Assembly: GCA_946479905.1 (NCBI GenBank)
Contig: CAMLIA010000007.1
Span: forward strand, 1 to 53,673
Length of the DNA stretch: 53,673 bases
Source: an uncultured Frankiales bacterium
Lineage (GTDB): Bacteria; Actinomycetota; Actinomycetes; Mycobacteriales; SCTD01
Direction: 5' to 3'
Shown here: positions 22,628 to 30,678 of the stretch, in pieces
Layout: each line of letters opens with the position of its first letter
Numbering within the stretch: position 1 is the first letter of the stretch
The notes under the pieces: model-generated
Databases searched by the model: none
Seen by the model: only the letters and a program-made list of their open reading frames with translations
What the model was told of the DNA's origin: nothing
Program-made: the position numbers and the translations under genes

Positions 22628-24160
22628 TCAGCTCTCGGAGCCGGCTGCGGCAGCGCCGCCGCCACCACGGCCCCGGCCACCACGGCGCCGCCGGCGCTTG
22701 GCGCCGTCGTCACCACCGGCCGCGGCGCTGTCGCCGCCGTCGCTGAACGCGGGAGCGGCAGACACCGCAGCGCCACCGCCACGGGTGCGCTGCCGGGCGG
22801 CGCCGGTCCGCTTCGGGAGGGACGGCGCGTCCGGAGCCGGTGCCGTGCCGCTCGCGCCGGTCGGGCGGCGGGTGGGCTGCGCCTTGCGCGGCCGGCGACC
22901 GGTCTCGCCGACGTCCTCGATCTCCTCGGCGTCCAGGCCCGCGCGGGTGCGGGCGGCGCGCGGCAGCCGGCCCGTGGTGCCGACGGGGATGTGCAGGTCC
23001 TCGTACAGGTGCTTGGAGCTCGAGTAGGTCTCGACCGGCTCGGGGAACGGCAGGTCGAGGTCCTTGTTGATCAGGCCCCACTTCGGCATGTCGTCCCAGT
23101 CGACGAACGTGATGGCGACGCCCTTGGCGCCCGCGCGGCCGGTGCGGCCGATGCGGTGCAGGAAGGTGCGCTCCTCGTCCGGGCACTGGTAGTTGATGAC
23201 GTGCGTGACGTCCTGGACGTCGATGCCGCGGGCCGCGACGTCGGTCGCGATGAGCACGTCGATCTTGCCGCTGCGGAAGGCCCGGAGCGCCTGCTCGCGT
23301 GCGCCCTGGCCGAGGTCGCCGTGCACGGCCGCTGCCGCGAACCCGCGGTCGCACATGTCCTCGGCGACCTTGTCGCAGGTGCGCTTGGTGCGGCAGAAGA
23401 CCATCGTGAGCCCGCGGCCCTCGGCCTGCAGGATCCGGGCCAGGACCTCGCCCTTGTCCATGGCGTGGCAGCGGTAGACGAAGATCTCGGTGTCCGGCAC
23501 GGTCCGCCCCTCGTCGACCTCCTCCGCGCGGATGTGCGTCGGCTGCCGCATGAAGCGGCGGGCCAGCGCCACGACCGGCGACGGCATGGTCGCGCTGAAC
23601 AGCATGGTCTGCCGCTCGTCGGGGGTGAGGTCGAGGATGCGCTCCACGTCGGGCAGGAAGCCGAGGTCGAGCATCTCGTCGGCCTCGTCGAGGACGAGCA
23701 TCTCGACCTGGCCGAGGTTGAGGTGGCCCTGGCGGGCGAGGTCGAGCAGCCGGCCGGGCGTGCCGACGACGATCTCGACGCCGCGCTTGAGCGACTCGAC
23801 CTGCGGCTCGAAGGCGCGGCCGCCGTAGATGCTCTGCACCCGGATGCCACGCGTCTTGCCGGCGATCTCGAGGTCGCTCGCGACCTGCACGCACAGCTCG
23901 CGGGTGGGGACGACGACCAGGCCCTGCGGTACGCCGTTGCTCCCCTCCTCCTTCGACTTGACGTTCTGCAGCATCGGGACGCCGAAGCCGAGCGTCTTGC
24001 CGGTGCCGGTGCGGGCCTGCCCGATGAGGTCGTGCTTGCCCATGGCGATCTGCAGGGTCATCGTCTGGATCGGGAAGGGCTGCGTGATGCCGACGGCGGC
24101 GAGCGCCTCGACGGTCTCAGGTCGCGCGCCGAGCGCGGCGAACCCGTTGGGTTCTGTCAT
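22628..24160 (-). CDS. DEAD/DEAH-box RNA helicase
   Basis: 510 residues. Q motif FPIQTMTLQIAMGKHDLIGQARTGTGKT, PTRELCVQVA, TPGRLLDLA, VLDEADEMLDLGF, LFSATMP, VFCRTKRTCDKVAE, VLIATDVAARGIDVQDV and HRIGRTGRAGAKG: all helicase motifs are intact. The C-terminal 110 residues are low complexity, ending in Arg/Gly-rich blocks (RRRRRGGRGRGGGG) that usually bind RNA. The ATG at 24160 follows AGAGGA by eight bases, so the much longer open frame upstream is not coding. Likely acts in RNA folding or decay, or cold adaptation. Divergent from the ferritin-like gene. Confidence 0.95.
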   Translation of the reverse strand: MTEPNGFAALGARPETVEALAAVGITQPFPIQTMTLQIAMGKHDLIGQARTGTGKTLGFGVPMLQNVKSKEEGSNGVPQGLVVVPTRELCVQVASDLEIAGKTRGIRVQSIYGGRAFEPQVESLKRGVEIVVGTPGRLLDLARQGHLNLGQVEMLVLDEADEMLDLGFLPDVERILDLTPDERQTMLFSATMPSPVVALARRFMRQPTHIRAEEVDEGRTVPDTEIFVYRCHAMDKGEVLARILQAEGRGLTMVFCRTKRTCDKVAEDMCDRGFAAAAVHGDLGQGAREQALRAFRSGKIDVLIATDVAARGIDVQDVTHVINYQCPDEERTFLHRIGRTGRAGAKGVAITFVDWDDMPKWGLINKDLDLPFPEPVETYSSSKHLYEDLHIPVGTTGRLPRAARTRAGLDAEEIEDVGETGRRPRKAQPTRRPTGASGTAPAPDAPSLPKRTGAARQRTRGGGAAVSAAPAFSDGGDSAAAGGDDGAKRRRRRGGRGRGGGGAAAAGSES

Positions 24161-24267
24161 GGTGTTTTCCTCTACCTGTGGCGTGCCGACCGCCGGTCGT
24201 GATGCGCAGCTCCGGCAGGGCGCGCGTCTCAGGTGAGGGTCAACACTCGTGTCTTCGCGGGTCAGCC

Positions 24268-24273
24268 TACCTT
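24268..24273 (+). promoter_or_regulatory. -10 box TACCTT of a leaderless transcript
   Basis: TACCTT lies seven bases before ATG 24281 of the ferritin-like gene. The 120 bases between this gene and the divergent helicase hold the promoters of both; no further strong repeat is evident. Confidence 0.5.
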
Positions 24274-24280
24274 TTGGGGC

Positions 24281-24919
24281 ATGGATGCCGCCGTGGTCGA
24301 CCTGCTGGGCGTGCTGGCGTACGGCGAGCTGATCGCCTTCGAACGGCTCGCGACCGACGCGCAGCTCGCGCCGACGCTCGCCGACAAGGTGGCCCTCGGC
24401 ACCATGGCGAACGCCGAGTTCCACCACTTCGAGAAGCTCAGCCGGCACCTCGCCGACCGTGGCGTCGACCCTGCGGAGGCGATGGCGCCGTTCGTCGAGC
24501 CGCTCGACAGCTTCCACGACTCGACGGAGCCCGCCGACTGGTACGAGGGCCTCATCAAGGCCTACGTCGGCGACGGCATGGCCACCGACTTCTACCGCGA
24601 GGTCGCGACCTACGTGAAGGACGACGAGACGCGGGCCCTCATCCAGGACGTGCTGGCCGACACCGGGCAGGCGTCGTTCGCCGTGGCCAAGGTGAAGGAG
24701 ATCATCGCCGAGGAGCCCTCCGTGGCCGGCCGGCTGGCGTTGTGGGCGCGGCGGCTCGTCGGCGAGGCGCTCATCCAGGCGCAGCAGGTGGCCGTGGAGC
24801 GCGACGCCCTGCTCGAGCTGCTCGTGGGGTCAGGGGACCTCGCGGGCATCAGCCGGCTGCTCAAGTCGATCACCGACAAGCACACCGAGCGGATGGCGTT
24901 GCTGGGCCTCGACGCGTGA
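24281..24919 (+). CDS. Ferritin-like fold protein (MiaE-like)
   Basis: 212 residues, nearly all alpha-helical. GELIAFERLATDAQLAPTLADKVALGTMANAEFHHFEKLSRHL carries the Glu and ExxH metal ligands of a ferritin-like di-iron bundle, and a later helix has EALIQAQQVAVERD. It resembles the tRNA-hydroxylase MiaE fold family conserved in actinobacteria next to a DEAD helicase and DUF3107. Whether it hydroxylates tRNA is not known. GTG 24233 is in frame, but ATG 24281 has the TACCTT box just upstream and is preferred. Confidence 0.85.
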   Translation: MDAAVVDLLGVLAYGELIAFERLATDAQLAPTLADKVALGTMANAEFHHFEKLSRHLADRGVDPAEAMAPFVEPLDSFHDSTEPADWYEGLIKAYVGDGMATDFYREVATYVKDDETRALIQDVLADTGQASFAVAKVKEIIAEEPSVAGRLALWARRLVGEALIQAQQVAVERDALLELLVGSGDLAGISRLLKSITDKHTERMALLGLDA

Positions 24920-24920
24920 G

Positions 24921-25148
24921 TCAGATGGCGGCGAAGCCGACGCGCCGGGTCTCGGCCTCGGCGATCTCCACGTAGGCGAGCTTGTCGGCGGGCACGAGCA
25001 CGCGCCGGCCCTTCTCGTCCTCCAGCGTCAGCACGCCGAGGTCGGCCTTGAGCGCGTCCGACACGGCCTTCGTCACCTCGTCGGGGGACTGGTTGCTCTC
25101 CAGGACCAGCTCGCGCGGCGCGAACTGCACGCCGATCTTGACCTCCAC
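24921..25148 (-). CDS. DUF3107 family protein
   Basis: 75 residues: MEVKIGVQFAPRELVLESNQSPDEVTKAVSDAL...VLVPADKLAYVEIAEAETRRVGFAAI. This is the whole DUF3107 family, a small actinobacterial protein often found beside a TetR gene as here. Function unknown; the sequence alternates strand-helix-strand like a small ATP-binding or tubulin-like fragment, without clear motifs. Ends one base after the ferritin-like gene, tail to tail. A GAGGAGG-like site precedes the GTG/ATG region. Confidence 0.88.
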   Translation of the reverse strand: MEVKIGVQFAPRELVLESNQSPDEVTKAVSDALKADLGVLTLEDEKGRRVLVPADKLAYVEIAEAETRRVGFAAI

Positions 25149-25232
25149 CGCAGAGCCTCCTCGTGTGTCGTTGCTGCGAGGCTAACCGAGCCGCCGACGG
25201 GCGGGCGAGCTGTCAGCCCTGGGCAGAACGGC

Positions 25233-25850
25233 CTACGGGTGCAGGGGGGCGCCGGAGATGCCGCGCCACGCGAGGTTGACGAGCAGCTCGACGGCGCGGC
25301 GCTTCTCGAGCCGGTCCTCCGACGACAGCCACCAGCGCGCGCCGACCTCGGCCATCCCCGTGAGGCCCACCGAGAGCAGCCGGGCCTCCTCCTGCGGGAA
25401 GCCGGTGTCGTGGGCGATGACCTCGGTGATCGCCTCGACGCAGTCGGCCGTCATCCGCTCGACGCGCTCGCGCACCGACGGGTCGTTGCGCAGGTCGCTC
25501 TCGAAGACGAGGCGGAAGCCCTCGCCGTCCTTGTCGACGAAGTCGAAGTAGGCCTCGATCGAGGCGGCGACGCGCTTCTGGTTGTCGGTCGTGGAGTCCA
25601 GGGCCACCCGCACCCGCTGGGTGAGTGCCGCGGCGTGCTCCTCGAGCAGGGCGAGGTACAGCTCGAGCTTGCCCGGGAAGTGCTGGTAGAGCACCGGCTT
25701 GGACACTCCGGCGCGCTCGGCGATGTCGTCCATCGCCGCCGCGTGGTAGCCCTGGGCGACGAAGATCTCCTGGGCGGCGCCGAGCAGCTGCTTGCGCCGG
25801 GCGGGTCGCGGCAGGCGCTGCCCGCGGGCGGGCACCTCGCTGGCCGTCAT
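25233..25850 (-). CDS. TetR family transcriptional regulator
   Basis: 205 residues. The N-terminal helix-turn-helix is LGAAQEIFVAQGYHAAAMDDIAERAGVSKPVLYQHFPGKLELYLALLEEH, a full TetR pattern. The ligand-binding half includes AYFDFVDKDGEGFRLVFESDLRNDPSVRERVER and WWLSSEDRLEKRRAVELL. Targets and ligand are unknown. It is 84 bases upstream of the DUF3107 gene on the same strand. A TAGGCT box seven bases before the ATG suggests a leaderless transcript. Confidence 0.93.
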   Translation of the reverse strand: MTASEVPARGQRLPRPARRKQLLGAAQEIFVAQGYHAAAMDDIAERAGVSKPVLYQHFPGKLELYLALLEEHAAALTQRVRVALDSTTDNQKRVAASIEAYFDFVDKDGEGFRLVFESDLRNDPSVRERVERMTADCVEAITEVIAHDTGFPQEEARLLSVGLTGMAEVGARWWLSSEDRLEKRRAVELLVNLAWRGISGAPLHP

Positions 25851-25857
25851 GCCCGCG

Positions 25858-25863
25858 AGCCTA
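25858..25863 (-). promoter_or_regulatory. -10 box TAGGCT of a leaderless transcript
   Basis: On the minus strand TAGGCT stands seven bases before ATG 25850 of the TetR gene. It lies in the 18-base gap after the DUF6158 gene. Confidence 0.45.
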
Positions 25864-25868
25864 CGGGC

Positions 25869-26102
25869 TCAGGCGTCCTGACCCGCGAGTTCCCGCGATC
25901 CGTGCCGGGTGCGTCGGGCGTCGATCACGCGGTCCGGGTTGCGGCGGAGGTACTCCTCCTCCAGCTCGAGCATCCGGGAGGTGTGGAAGGCCAGCGCGTC
26001 CTCGCTCCCGTGCAGGAACGTGTCGTGCCGGGTCTCGTGCAGGTGCTCGAGCTCGCGCTCCAGCGCCTCGTCGGTCAGGGCGGGCGGTGGGACACCTGTC
26101 AC
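25869..26102 (-). CDS. DUF6158 family small protein
   Basis: 77 residues from GTG 26102: VTGVPPPALTDEALERELEHL, then HETRHDTFLHGSEDALAFHTSRMLELEEEYLRR. This short helical, acidic sequence is the DUF6158 pattern known from actinobacteria; function unknown. GAGGAGG stands a few bases before the GTG and decides this start over longer frames. It lies upstream of the TetR gene on the same strand. Confidence 0.8.
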   Translation of the reverse strand: MTGVPPPALTDEALERELEHLHETRHDTFLHGSEDALAFHTSRMLELEEEYLRRNPDRVIDARRTRHGSRELAGQDA

Positions 26103-26192
26103 GGGAACCTCCTCGTCGTCTCCGGAGCCAACACCCGGGAGGGTGTCGCCGTCGACTGTTTGGCCAAGATCGTCGAGCGGTAAGGCCCTGTC

Positions 26193-26705
26193 GTGGCCAC
26201 CACCCTTCCCGATGCGCCGTCGGTCGAACGCGTGCGCCGGGTCCGCTGGGTCCGCCGGGCAGGGGCCACCGCCCTTGTGCTGTTCGTGCTCGCCGGCGCC
26301 GTGGGGGCCTTCGGCACCCGCACGTCCTCGGCGGCCGCCGAGTCGGCGGGCTACCGGGTCGAGGTCACCTACCCGAAGGTCAGCCGTCCGGGTCACGCGG
26401 TCCGCTTCTCCGTGCACGTCCACCACGCCGGCGGGTTCGACGACCCGGTCCGGGTGCGGATGGAGACCGGCTACTTCGACCTCTTCGACGAGAACGCCTT
26501 CGACCCCGACCCCGCGAGGCAGACGTCGGACGCCCGCTTCCACTACTTCGAGTACTCCCCGCCGGCGGGGGAGGACTTCGTGATCAGCTCCGACACGCGC
26601 GTCGAGCCGGACCGGCAGCGGGGCGAGGCCGGCTCGGTCAGCGTCCTGGACGACAAGGGCGCACCGGTGGTCACCGTGCGCTTCCGCACCCGGATCTTCC
26701 CCTAG
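26193..26705 (+). CDS. Membrane-anchored protein of unknown function upstream of a YetF-domain gene
   Basis: 170 residues from GTG 26193. A basic N-terminus (VRRVRWVRR) precedes a membrane segment ATALVLFVLAGAVGAF, then Ala-rich sequence and an exported domain of beta character (YRVEVTYPKVSRPGHAVRFSVHVHHAGGFDDPVRVRMETGYFDLFDENAFDPDP). The exported domain looks like an Ig- or cupredoxin-like sandwich; no cysteines or clear motif. The DUF421 gene begins seven bases after its stop, so both may act at the membrane together. I do not recognise the family. Confidence 0.7.
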   Translation: MATTLPDAPSVERVRRVRWVRRAGATALVLFVLAGAVGAFGTRTSSAAAESAGYRVEVTYPKVSRPGHAVRFSVHVHHAGGFDDPVRVRMETGYFDLFDENAFDPDPARQTSDARFHYFEYSPPAGEDFVISSDTRVEPDRQRGEAGSVSVLDDKGAPVVTVRFRTRIFP

Positions 26706-26712
26706 GAGCGGC

Positions 26713-27186
26713 ATGGAGATCGTCTTCCGCGCGGCGGTGCTCTACCTGTTCCTGTTCTTCCTCATGCGGGTGCTCGGCAAGAAGGAGCTCGGGCAGATGA
26801 GCGCCTTCGAGCTGGTGCTGCTGCTCGCCATGGGCGACCTCGTCCAGCAGGGGGTCACGCAGGAGGACTATTCCGTGACCGGCGCGATGCTCGCGATCGG
26901 GACGTTCGGCGTGCTCATCCTGCTCGGCTCCTACGTCTCCTTCCGGTTCCCGCGGAGCAGGTCGGTCCTCGAGGGTGTGCCGGTCGTCGTGGTGCAGGAC
27001 GGGCGGCTGCGCGCGGACGTCATGCGGCTCGAGCGGATCACCGACACCGAGGTGCGGGAGGCGCTGCGGGAGCAGGGGATCGACGACATCACGACGGTGC
27101 GCGTCGGGCTGCTGGAGGCGGACGGGAAGTTCTCGTTCATCACCGGCCAGGACCACGAGCCCGCCCCGGAGAAGTCAGCCCAGTAG
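26713..27186 (+). CDS. DUF421/YetF domain membrane protein
   Basis: 157 residues. Three N-terminal membrane segments (VLYLFLFFLMRVLGKKELGQMSAFELVLLLAMGDLVQQGV and MLAIGTFGVLILLGSYVSF) lead into a cytosolic YetF domain (GVPVVVVQDGRLRADVMRLERITDTEVREALREQGIDDI). This is the full DUF421 architecture. Known members in Bacillus influence spore germination and membrane lipid steps; the role here is unknown. It follows the anchored protein with a short gap and its last 12 bases overlap the end of the LigD polymerase gene on the other strand. Confidence 0.9.
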   Translation: MEIVFRAAVLYLFLFFLMRVLGKKELGQMSAFELVLLLAMGDLVQQGVTQEDYSVTGAMLAIGTFGVLILLGSYVSFRFPRSRSVLEGVPVVVVQDGRLRADVMRLERITDTEVREALREQGIDDITTVRVGLLEADGKFSFITGQDHEPAPEKSAQ

Positions 27187-28035
27187 CGGCGCGTACAGGT
27201 CGCCCATCTCCTCGACGCGGAACAGCACGTCGTCGCTGAGGAACACCAGGTCCGACGCCTTCTCGCAGCCCGCCACCTCGTCCCAGGTCAGCGGCGTCGA
27301 CACCGACGGCTCGTCCCGCGCCCGGAGCGAGTAGACGCTGACGGTGGTCTTCGCCGGGTTGTTCTGCGACCAGTCCATGAGCACCTTGCCGGGGCGCAGC
27401 GACTTCGTCATCTGCGAGACGACGAGGTCCGGGTGCTTGCGCTCCATCGCGACCGCGAGCTTGCGGGCGTACTCGTTGGTGTCGCGCACCGGCGCGCGCG
27501 CCACCAGCTGCATCCCCTTGTTGCCGCTGGTCTTCGGGTGGAGCTCGACGTCCAGCTCGTCGCGCAGCAGCAGCGCGACCTGGCAGCACTCCACGATCGT
27601 GGCGGGCGGTCCGGGGTCCAGGTCGAAGACCAGCAGGTCGGGGGTCTTGCGCCCCACCTTCCACTGGTGGGTGTGCAGCTCCAGCGCGGCGAGGTTGGCG
27701 GTCCAGACCAGCGTCGGCAGGTCGTCGCAGACGACGTAGTCGATGGTGTCGCGGTTCTTCGACGACCCGGGCGAGGGCAGCGTGACGGTGCGGACCCAGG
27801 GCGGGGTGCCCTGCGGCTTGTTCTTCTCGAAGAACATCTGGCCTTGCGTGCCGTTCGGGTACCGCTTGCGGGTCAGGGCCCGGTCGGCCAGGTGCGGCAG
27901 CAGCACCGGCGCGATCCGGGAGTAGTAGTCGATGACCTGGCCCTTGGTGAAGCCGTTCGGGTAGAGCACCTTCTCGAGGTTGGTGAGCTTCAGCGTCCGG
28001 CCCTCGACGTCGACCAGCACCTCACTGCTGGTCAC
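27175..28035 (-). CDS. ligD: Non-homologous end-joining polymerase/primase (LigD POL domain)
   Basis: 286 residues, the length of an isolated LigD POL domain. Motifs: LTNLEKVLYPNGFTKGQVIDYYSRIAPVLLPHL, MFFEKNKPQGTPPWV, DLLVFDLDPG with catalytic D138 and D140, ELHPKTSGNKGMQL and LRPGKVLMDWSQNNPAKTTV. These archaeo-eukaryotic primase-type enzymes fill gaps with ribonucleotides during end joining. Here POL is a separate gene; in Mycobacterium LigD it is fused ahead of the PE and ligase domains. GTG 28035 overlaps the ligase end by 14 bases and has GAGG ahead of it. Confidence 0.95.
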   Translation of the reverse strand: MTSSEVLVDVEGRTLKLTNLEKVLYPNGFTKGQVIDYYSRIAPVLLPHLADRALTRKRYPNGTQGQMFFEKNKPQGTPPWVRTVTLPSPGSSKNRDTIDYVVCDDLPTLVWTANLAALELHTHQWKVGRKTPDLLVFDLDPGPPATIVECCQVALLLRDELDVELHPKTSGNKGMQLVARAPVRDTNEYARKLAVAMERKHPDLVVSQMTKSLRPGKVLMDWSQNNPAKTTVSVYSLRARDEPSVSTPLTWDEVAGCEKASDLVFLSDDVLFRVEEMGDLYAPLLG

Positions 28036-29473
28036 GGGTGACCTCCTCGGGCGAGACGTCGTCACGCAGTCCCTTGTACGACGGGTGCCTCAGCCTGCCG
28101 TCCTTGGTCCACTCGGTGAACTCGACCTCCGCGACCAGGCGCGGCTCGACCCAGACCGCGTCCTTCGCGTACTGCCGAGGCACCTCGCCCGCGAACGGAG
28201 AGTCCTTGCGGCGCAGGGGATCCAGCTGCTTGCCGAGCGACTCGAGCGTCGCCGCGGAGAAGCCCGTCCCGACGTGGCCGGCGTACAGCAGCCCCTCCTG
28301 GCCGTGCACGCCCAGCAGCAGCGAACCGATCCGCCCCGCGCGGCCGCCCTCGCCGGGCTTCCACCCCGCGATGACGGCCGAGGCACGTCGTACGTGCTTG
28401 AGCTTGAGCCAGCAGTCGCTGCGCCGTCCCGGGAGGTACGTCGAGTCGCGCCGCTTCGCGACCACGCCCTCCAGCCCCTGGGTGCGCGTCGCCTCGAGGA
28501 GCTGGGCGCCGTGGCCGTGGAAGGCCTCGGGCACCTGCCAGTGGTCGCCCCCGAGCCGCAGGCCCTCGAGGGCGGCCCGGCGGGCGTCGTAGCTCTCGCC
28601 GAGCAGCGACCGCCCGTCGAGGTGGAGGACGTCGAAGAGCACGAGCTGCACCGGGGTGGAGCGCAGCAGGGCGGCCGTGGGCCTGGCGACGTGCATCCGG
28701 GCCTGCAGGGTCCCGAAGTCGGAGCGGCCGCCGGCGGTCATCGCGACGATCTCGCCGTCGAGCAGCGCGCTCGTCGCCCCGAGCTGCAACCCGAGCCCTC
28801 GCAGCTCCGGGTACGACGAGGTGATGTCGTTGCCGTTGCGGCTGCGCAGGGTGATCCGGCCGCCGTCGACCCAGACGAGGGCGCGCACGCCGTCCCACTT
28901 CACCTCGAACGCCCAGCGGTCCTCGTCGCGCGGCATGGTGCCCGCGACGGCCAGCATCGGGGTCAGGTCCTTGGGCAGCGGCACCCACCCCGGCGGGGGG
29001 CCGTCCATCCGGTGCACCATCCAGCTGTTCCCCTTGGTCCTGAAGAAGACGTACCGACCTTGCACCCGGTGCCCGCTCAGGACCACCTTCACCTCACGGT
29101 CGGTCCACTTCTCCAGGACGTAGGTGCCGGAGTCCCAGACCGTGACGGCACCACCGCCGTACTCCCCCTGGGGGATCTGACCCTCGAACCGCGCGTAGGA
29201 GAGCGGGTGGTCCTCCGTCTGCTTCGCGAGGCGGTTCTCCTTGGGGTCGAGGGGGAGGCCCTTCGGGACGGCCCAGCTCACGAGGACCCCGTCGCGCTCG
29301 AGGCGGACGTCCCAGTGCAGCGCCGTGGCGTGGTGCTCCTGGACGACGAAGGTGTCCCCGCGCCCGTCCTGGTCGTCACCGCCGTGGTCGACGCGGCCCT
29401 CGACGTCCGCGGCGGGCACCGGTTCCGGGGTCCTGCGGGCATCGCGCATCGACCGGTAGCGCTCGAGGGGCAT
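28022..29473 (-). CDS. ligD: ATP-dependent DNA ligase with N-terminal 3'-phosphoesterase (LigD PE-LIG)
   Basis: 483 residues. Residues about 35-155 are the phosphoesterase domain (FVVQEHHATALHWDVRLE with its His ligands, FEGQIPQGEYGGGAV). From 170 on is the ligase: motif I FEVKWDGVRAL with adenylated Lys192, DGEIVA, FDVLHLDGRSL, EGVVAKRRDS and WLKLKHVR, then the OB-fold. Both enzymatic modules look complete. This is the PE-LIG half of LigD, with POL as the next gene. The ATG at 29473 is preceded by GGGTAGGA seven bases away, a leader shared with ku. Confidence 0.95.
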   Translation of the reverse strand: MPLERYRSMRDARRTPEPVPAADVEGRVDHGGDDQDGRGDTFVVQEHHATALHWDVRLERDGVLVSWAVPKGLPLDPKENRLAKQTEDHPLSYARFEGQIPQGEYGGGAVTVWDSGTYVLEKWTDREVKVVLSGHRVQGRYVFFRTKGNSWMVHRMDGPPPGWVPLPKDLTPMLAVAGTMPRDEDRWAFEVKWDGVRALVWVDGGRITLRSRNGNDITSSYPELRGLGLQLGATSALLDGEIVAMTAGGRSDFGTLQARMHVARPTAALLRSTPVQLVLFDVLHLDGRSLLGESYDARRAALEGLRLGGDHWQVPEAFHGHGAQLLEATRTQGLEGVVAKRRDSTYLPGRRSDCWLKLKHVRRASAVIAGWKPGEGGRAGRIGSLLLGVHGQEGLLYAGHVGTGFSAATLESLGKQLDPLRRKDSPFAGEVPRQYAKDAVWVEPRLVAEVEFTEWTKDGRLRHPSYKGLRDDVSPEEVTRDQQ

Positions 29474-29480
29474 GCGGCCT

Positions 29481-29488
29481 TCCTACCC
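29481..29488 (-). promoter_or_regulatory. Leader motif GGGTAGGA of the ligase gene
   Basis: On the minus strand GGGTAGGA ends seven bases before the ligase ATG. The same 8 bases stand at the same distance before ku on the plus strand (29603-29610). It may be a shared ribosome site or part of a GGGTA-type stress -10 box; GTTC lies 14 bases upstream of it on this side. Confidence 0.4.
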
Positions 29489-29554
29489 TGCACGGGGGGC
29501 GCGAACGATGTCCGGTTTGCCCTACCTTGGGCAGCCTCGGCCGGGGCGGGTGTG

Positions 29555-29584
29555 TGGACCCGTCCCGGTCGCTGCGCCTAGCGT
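29555..29584 (+). promoter_or_regulatory. Possible ku promoter (TGGACC - 18 - TAGCGT)
   Basis: TGGACC at 29555-29560 and TAGCGT at 29579-29584 are separated by 18 bases, 34 bases before the ku ATG. The hexamers fit an actinobacterial housekeeping promoter only loosely. Confidence 0.3.
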
Positions 29585-29602
29585 GACGATCGACGGCGTG
29601 AG

Positions 29603-29610
29603 GGGTAGGA
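29603..29610 (+). promoter_or_regulatory. Leader motif GGGTAGGA of ku
   Basis: GGGTAGGA stands seven bases before the ku ATG, mirroring the ligase leader at 29481-29488. Including the seven following bases and the ATG, 15 of 18 positions agree between the two leaders. Confidence 0.4.
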
Positions 29611-29617
29611 GCGCGGC

Positions 29618-30520
29618 ATGAGGTCCATCTGGAAGGGCGCGATCAGCTTCGGGCTGGTCACCATCCCGGTGAAGCTCTACAGCGCGACGGAGCAGAAGGA
29701 CGTCACCTTCCACCAGGTGCGGCGCTCGGACGGCAGCCGGATCAAGTACAAGCGGGTCGCCGCCGCCGACGGCGAGGAGGTCGCCTACGGCGACATCGCC
29801 AAGGGCTACGAGCTGCCGAGCGGCGAGACCGTCGTGCTCACCGACGACGACTTCAAGGACCTGCCGCTGGCCACGAACAAGGCCATCGACGTGCTCACCT
29901 TCGTGCCTCTTGACGAGGTCGACCCGATCTACTTCGAGAAGAGCTACTACCTCGAGCCGGAGAAGACCGGCGCGAAGCCCTACGTGCTGCTCCGCGAGGC
30001 GCTCGAGCAGTCCGGCAAGGTCGCGATCGTCAAGGTCGCCCTCCGCAGCCGGGAGTCGCTGGCGACCCTCCGGGTCCGCGACGGGGTCTTCGTCCTCGAG
30101 ACGATGCTGTGGCCCGACGAGGTGCGCACACCCGACTTCGGCTTCCTCGACGAGGACATCGACGTCCGGCCGCAGGAGCTCGCGATGGCGGGCTCGCTCA
30201 TCGAGACCCTCGCCGGCGAGTTCGACCCGACCCAGTACTCCGACTCCTACCGGGAGGCGCTGCAGGCCGTGATCGACGCCAAGGTGGAGGGCCGCGAGGT
30301 CGTCCAGCCGGAGGAGGCGCAGCCGTCGACAGGCACCGTCGTGGACCTGATGGCGGCCCTGCGCGCCAGCGTCGAGGCTGCCAAGAAGGGCAGCGCCGGC
30401 GCCGAGAAGCCCGCGGCGAAGCAGCCCGCGGCGAAGAAGCCCGCTGCCAAGAAGGCCGCCACCAAGAAGGTGCCGGCGAAGAAGGCGGCGAAGAAGGCCC
30501 CGGCCCGCAAGTCCGCCTGA
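29618..30520 (+). CDS. ku: Ku protein of non-homologous end joining
   Basis: 300 residues. The Ku core starts MRSIWKGAISFGLVTIPVKLYSAT and contains FHQVRRSDGSRIKYKR, YFEKSYYLEPEK, YVLLREALEQSGKVAIVKVALRSRESLATLRV and ELAMAGSLIETLAGEFDPTQYSDSYREAL. The last 50 or so residues form a Lys/Ala/Pro tail (PAAKKPAAKKAATKK). Ku dimers thread onto broken ends and recruit LigD; a lysine-rich tail in mycobacterial/Streptomyces Ku aids DNA binding. Divergent from the split ligD genes, with which it forms the complete two-protein NHEJ system. Confidence 0.96.
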   Translation: MRSIWKGAISFGLVTIPVKLYSATEQKDVTFHQVRRSDGSRIKYKRVAAADGEEVAYGDIAKGYELPSGETVVLTDDDFKDLPLATNKAIDVLTFVPLDEVDPIYFEKSYYLEPEKTGAKPYVLLREALEQSGKVAIVKVALRSRESLATLRVRDGVFVLETMLWPDEVRTPDFGFLDEDIDVRPQELAMAGSLIETLAGEFDPTQYSDSYREALQAVIDAKVEGREVVQPEEAQPSTGTVVDLMAALRASVEAAKKGSAGAEKPAAKQPAAKKPAAKKAATKKVPAKKAAKKAPARKSA

Positions 30521-30550
30521 CATCGGGGCGAACCGGGACAGAGTGTCCTG

Positions 30551-30616
30551 CCGTTAGGCCGAACGGGTGTCGGGTCTGCTGCGCAAGCCCTACCGTTCGG
30601 CTCTCCCGAGAACGGG
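30551..30616. repeat. Two consecutive CCGTT...AACGGG inverted repeats after ku
   Basis: CCGTT (30551-30555) pairs with AACGG (30562-30566), and CCGTT (30593-30597) pairs with AACGG (30611-30615). In addition GCCGAACGG (30558-30566) and CCGTTCGGC (30593-30601) are perfect 9-base complements, so the stems are mutually exclusive. The element fills much of the 158-base space between ku and the next gene and may act as a terminator, attenuator or paired operator. Confidence 0.45.
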
Positions 30617-30678
30617 CCGGGCGCACGATGGTGAAGGGGACGCAGACTGCGTATGGATCGCCCTGACCTGGAGCACCC

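Noticed and set aside
24161..24517. Extended N-terminus for the DEAD-box helicase (open frame up to 24517)
   Set aside because: The extra sequence is the antisense of the ferritin-like gene. The ATG at 24160 has a ribosome site and begins the normal N-terminus.
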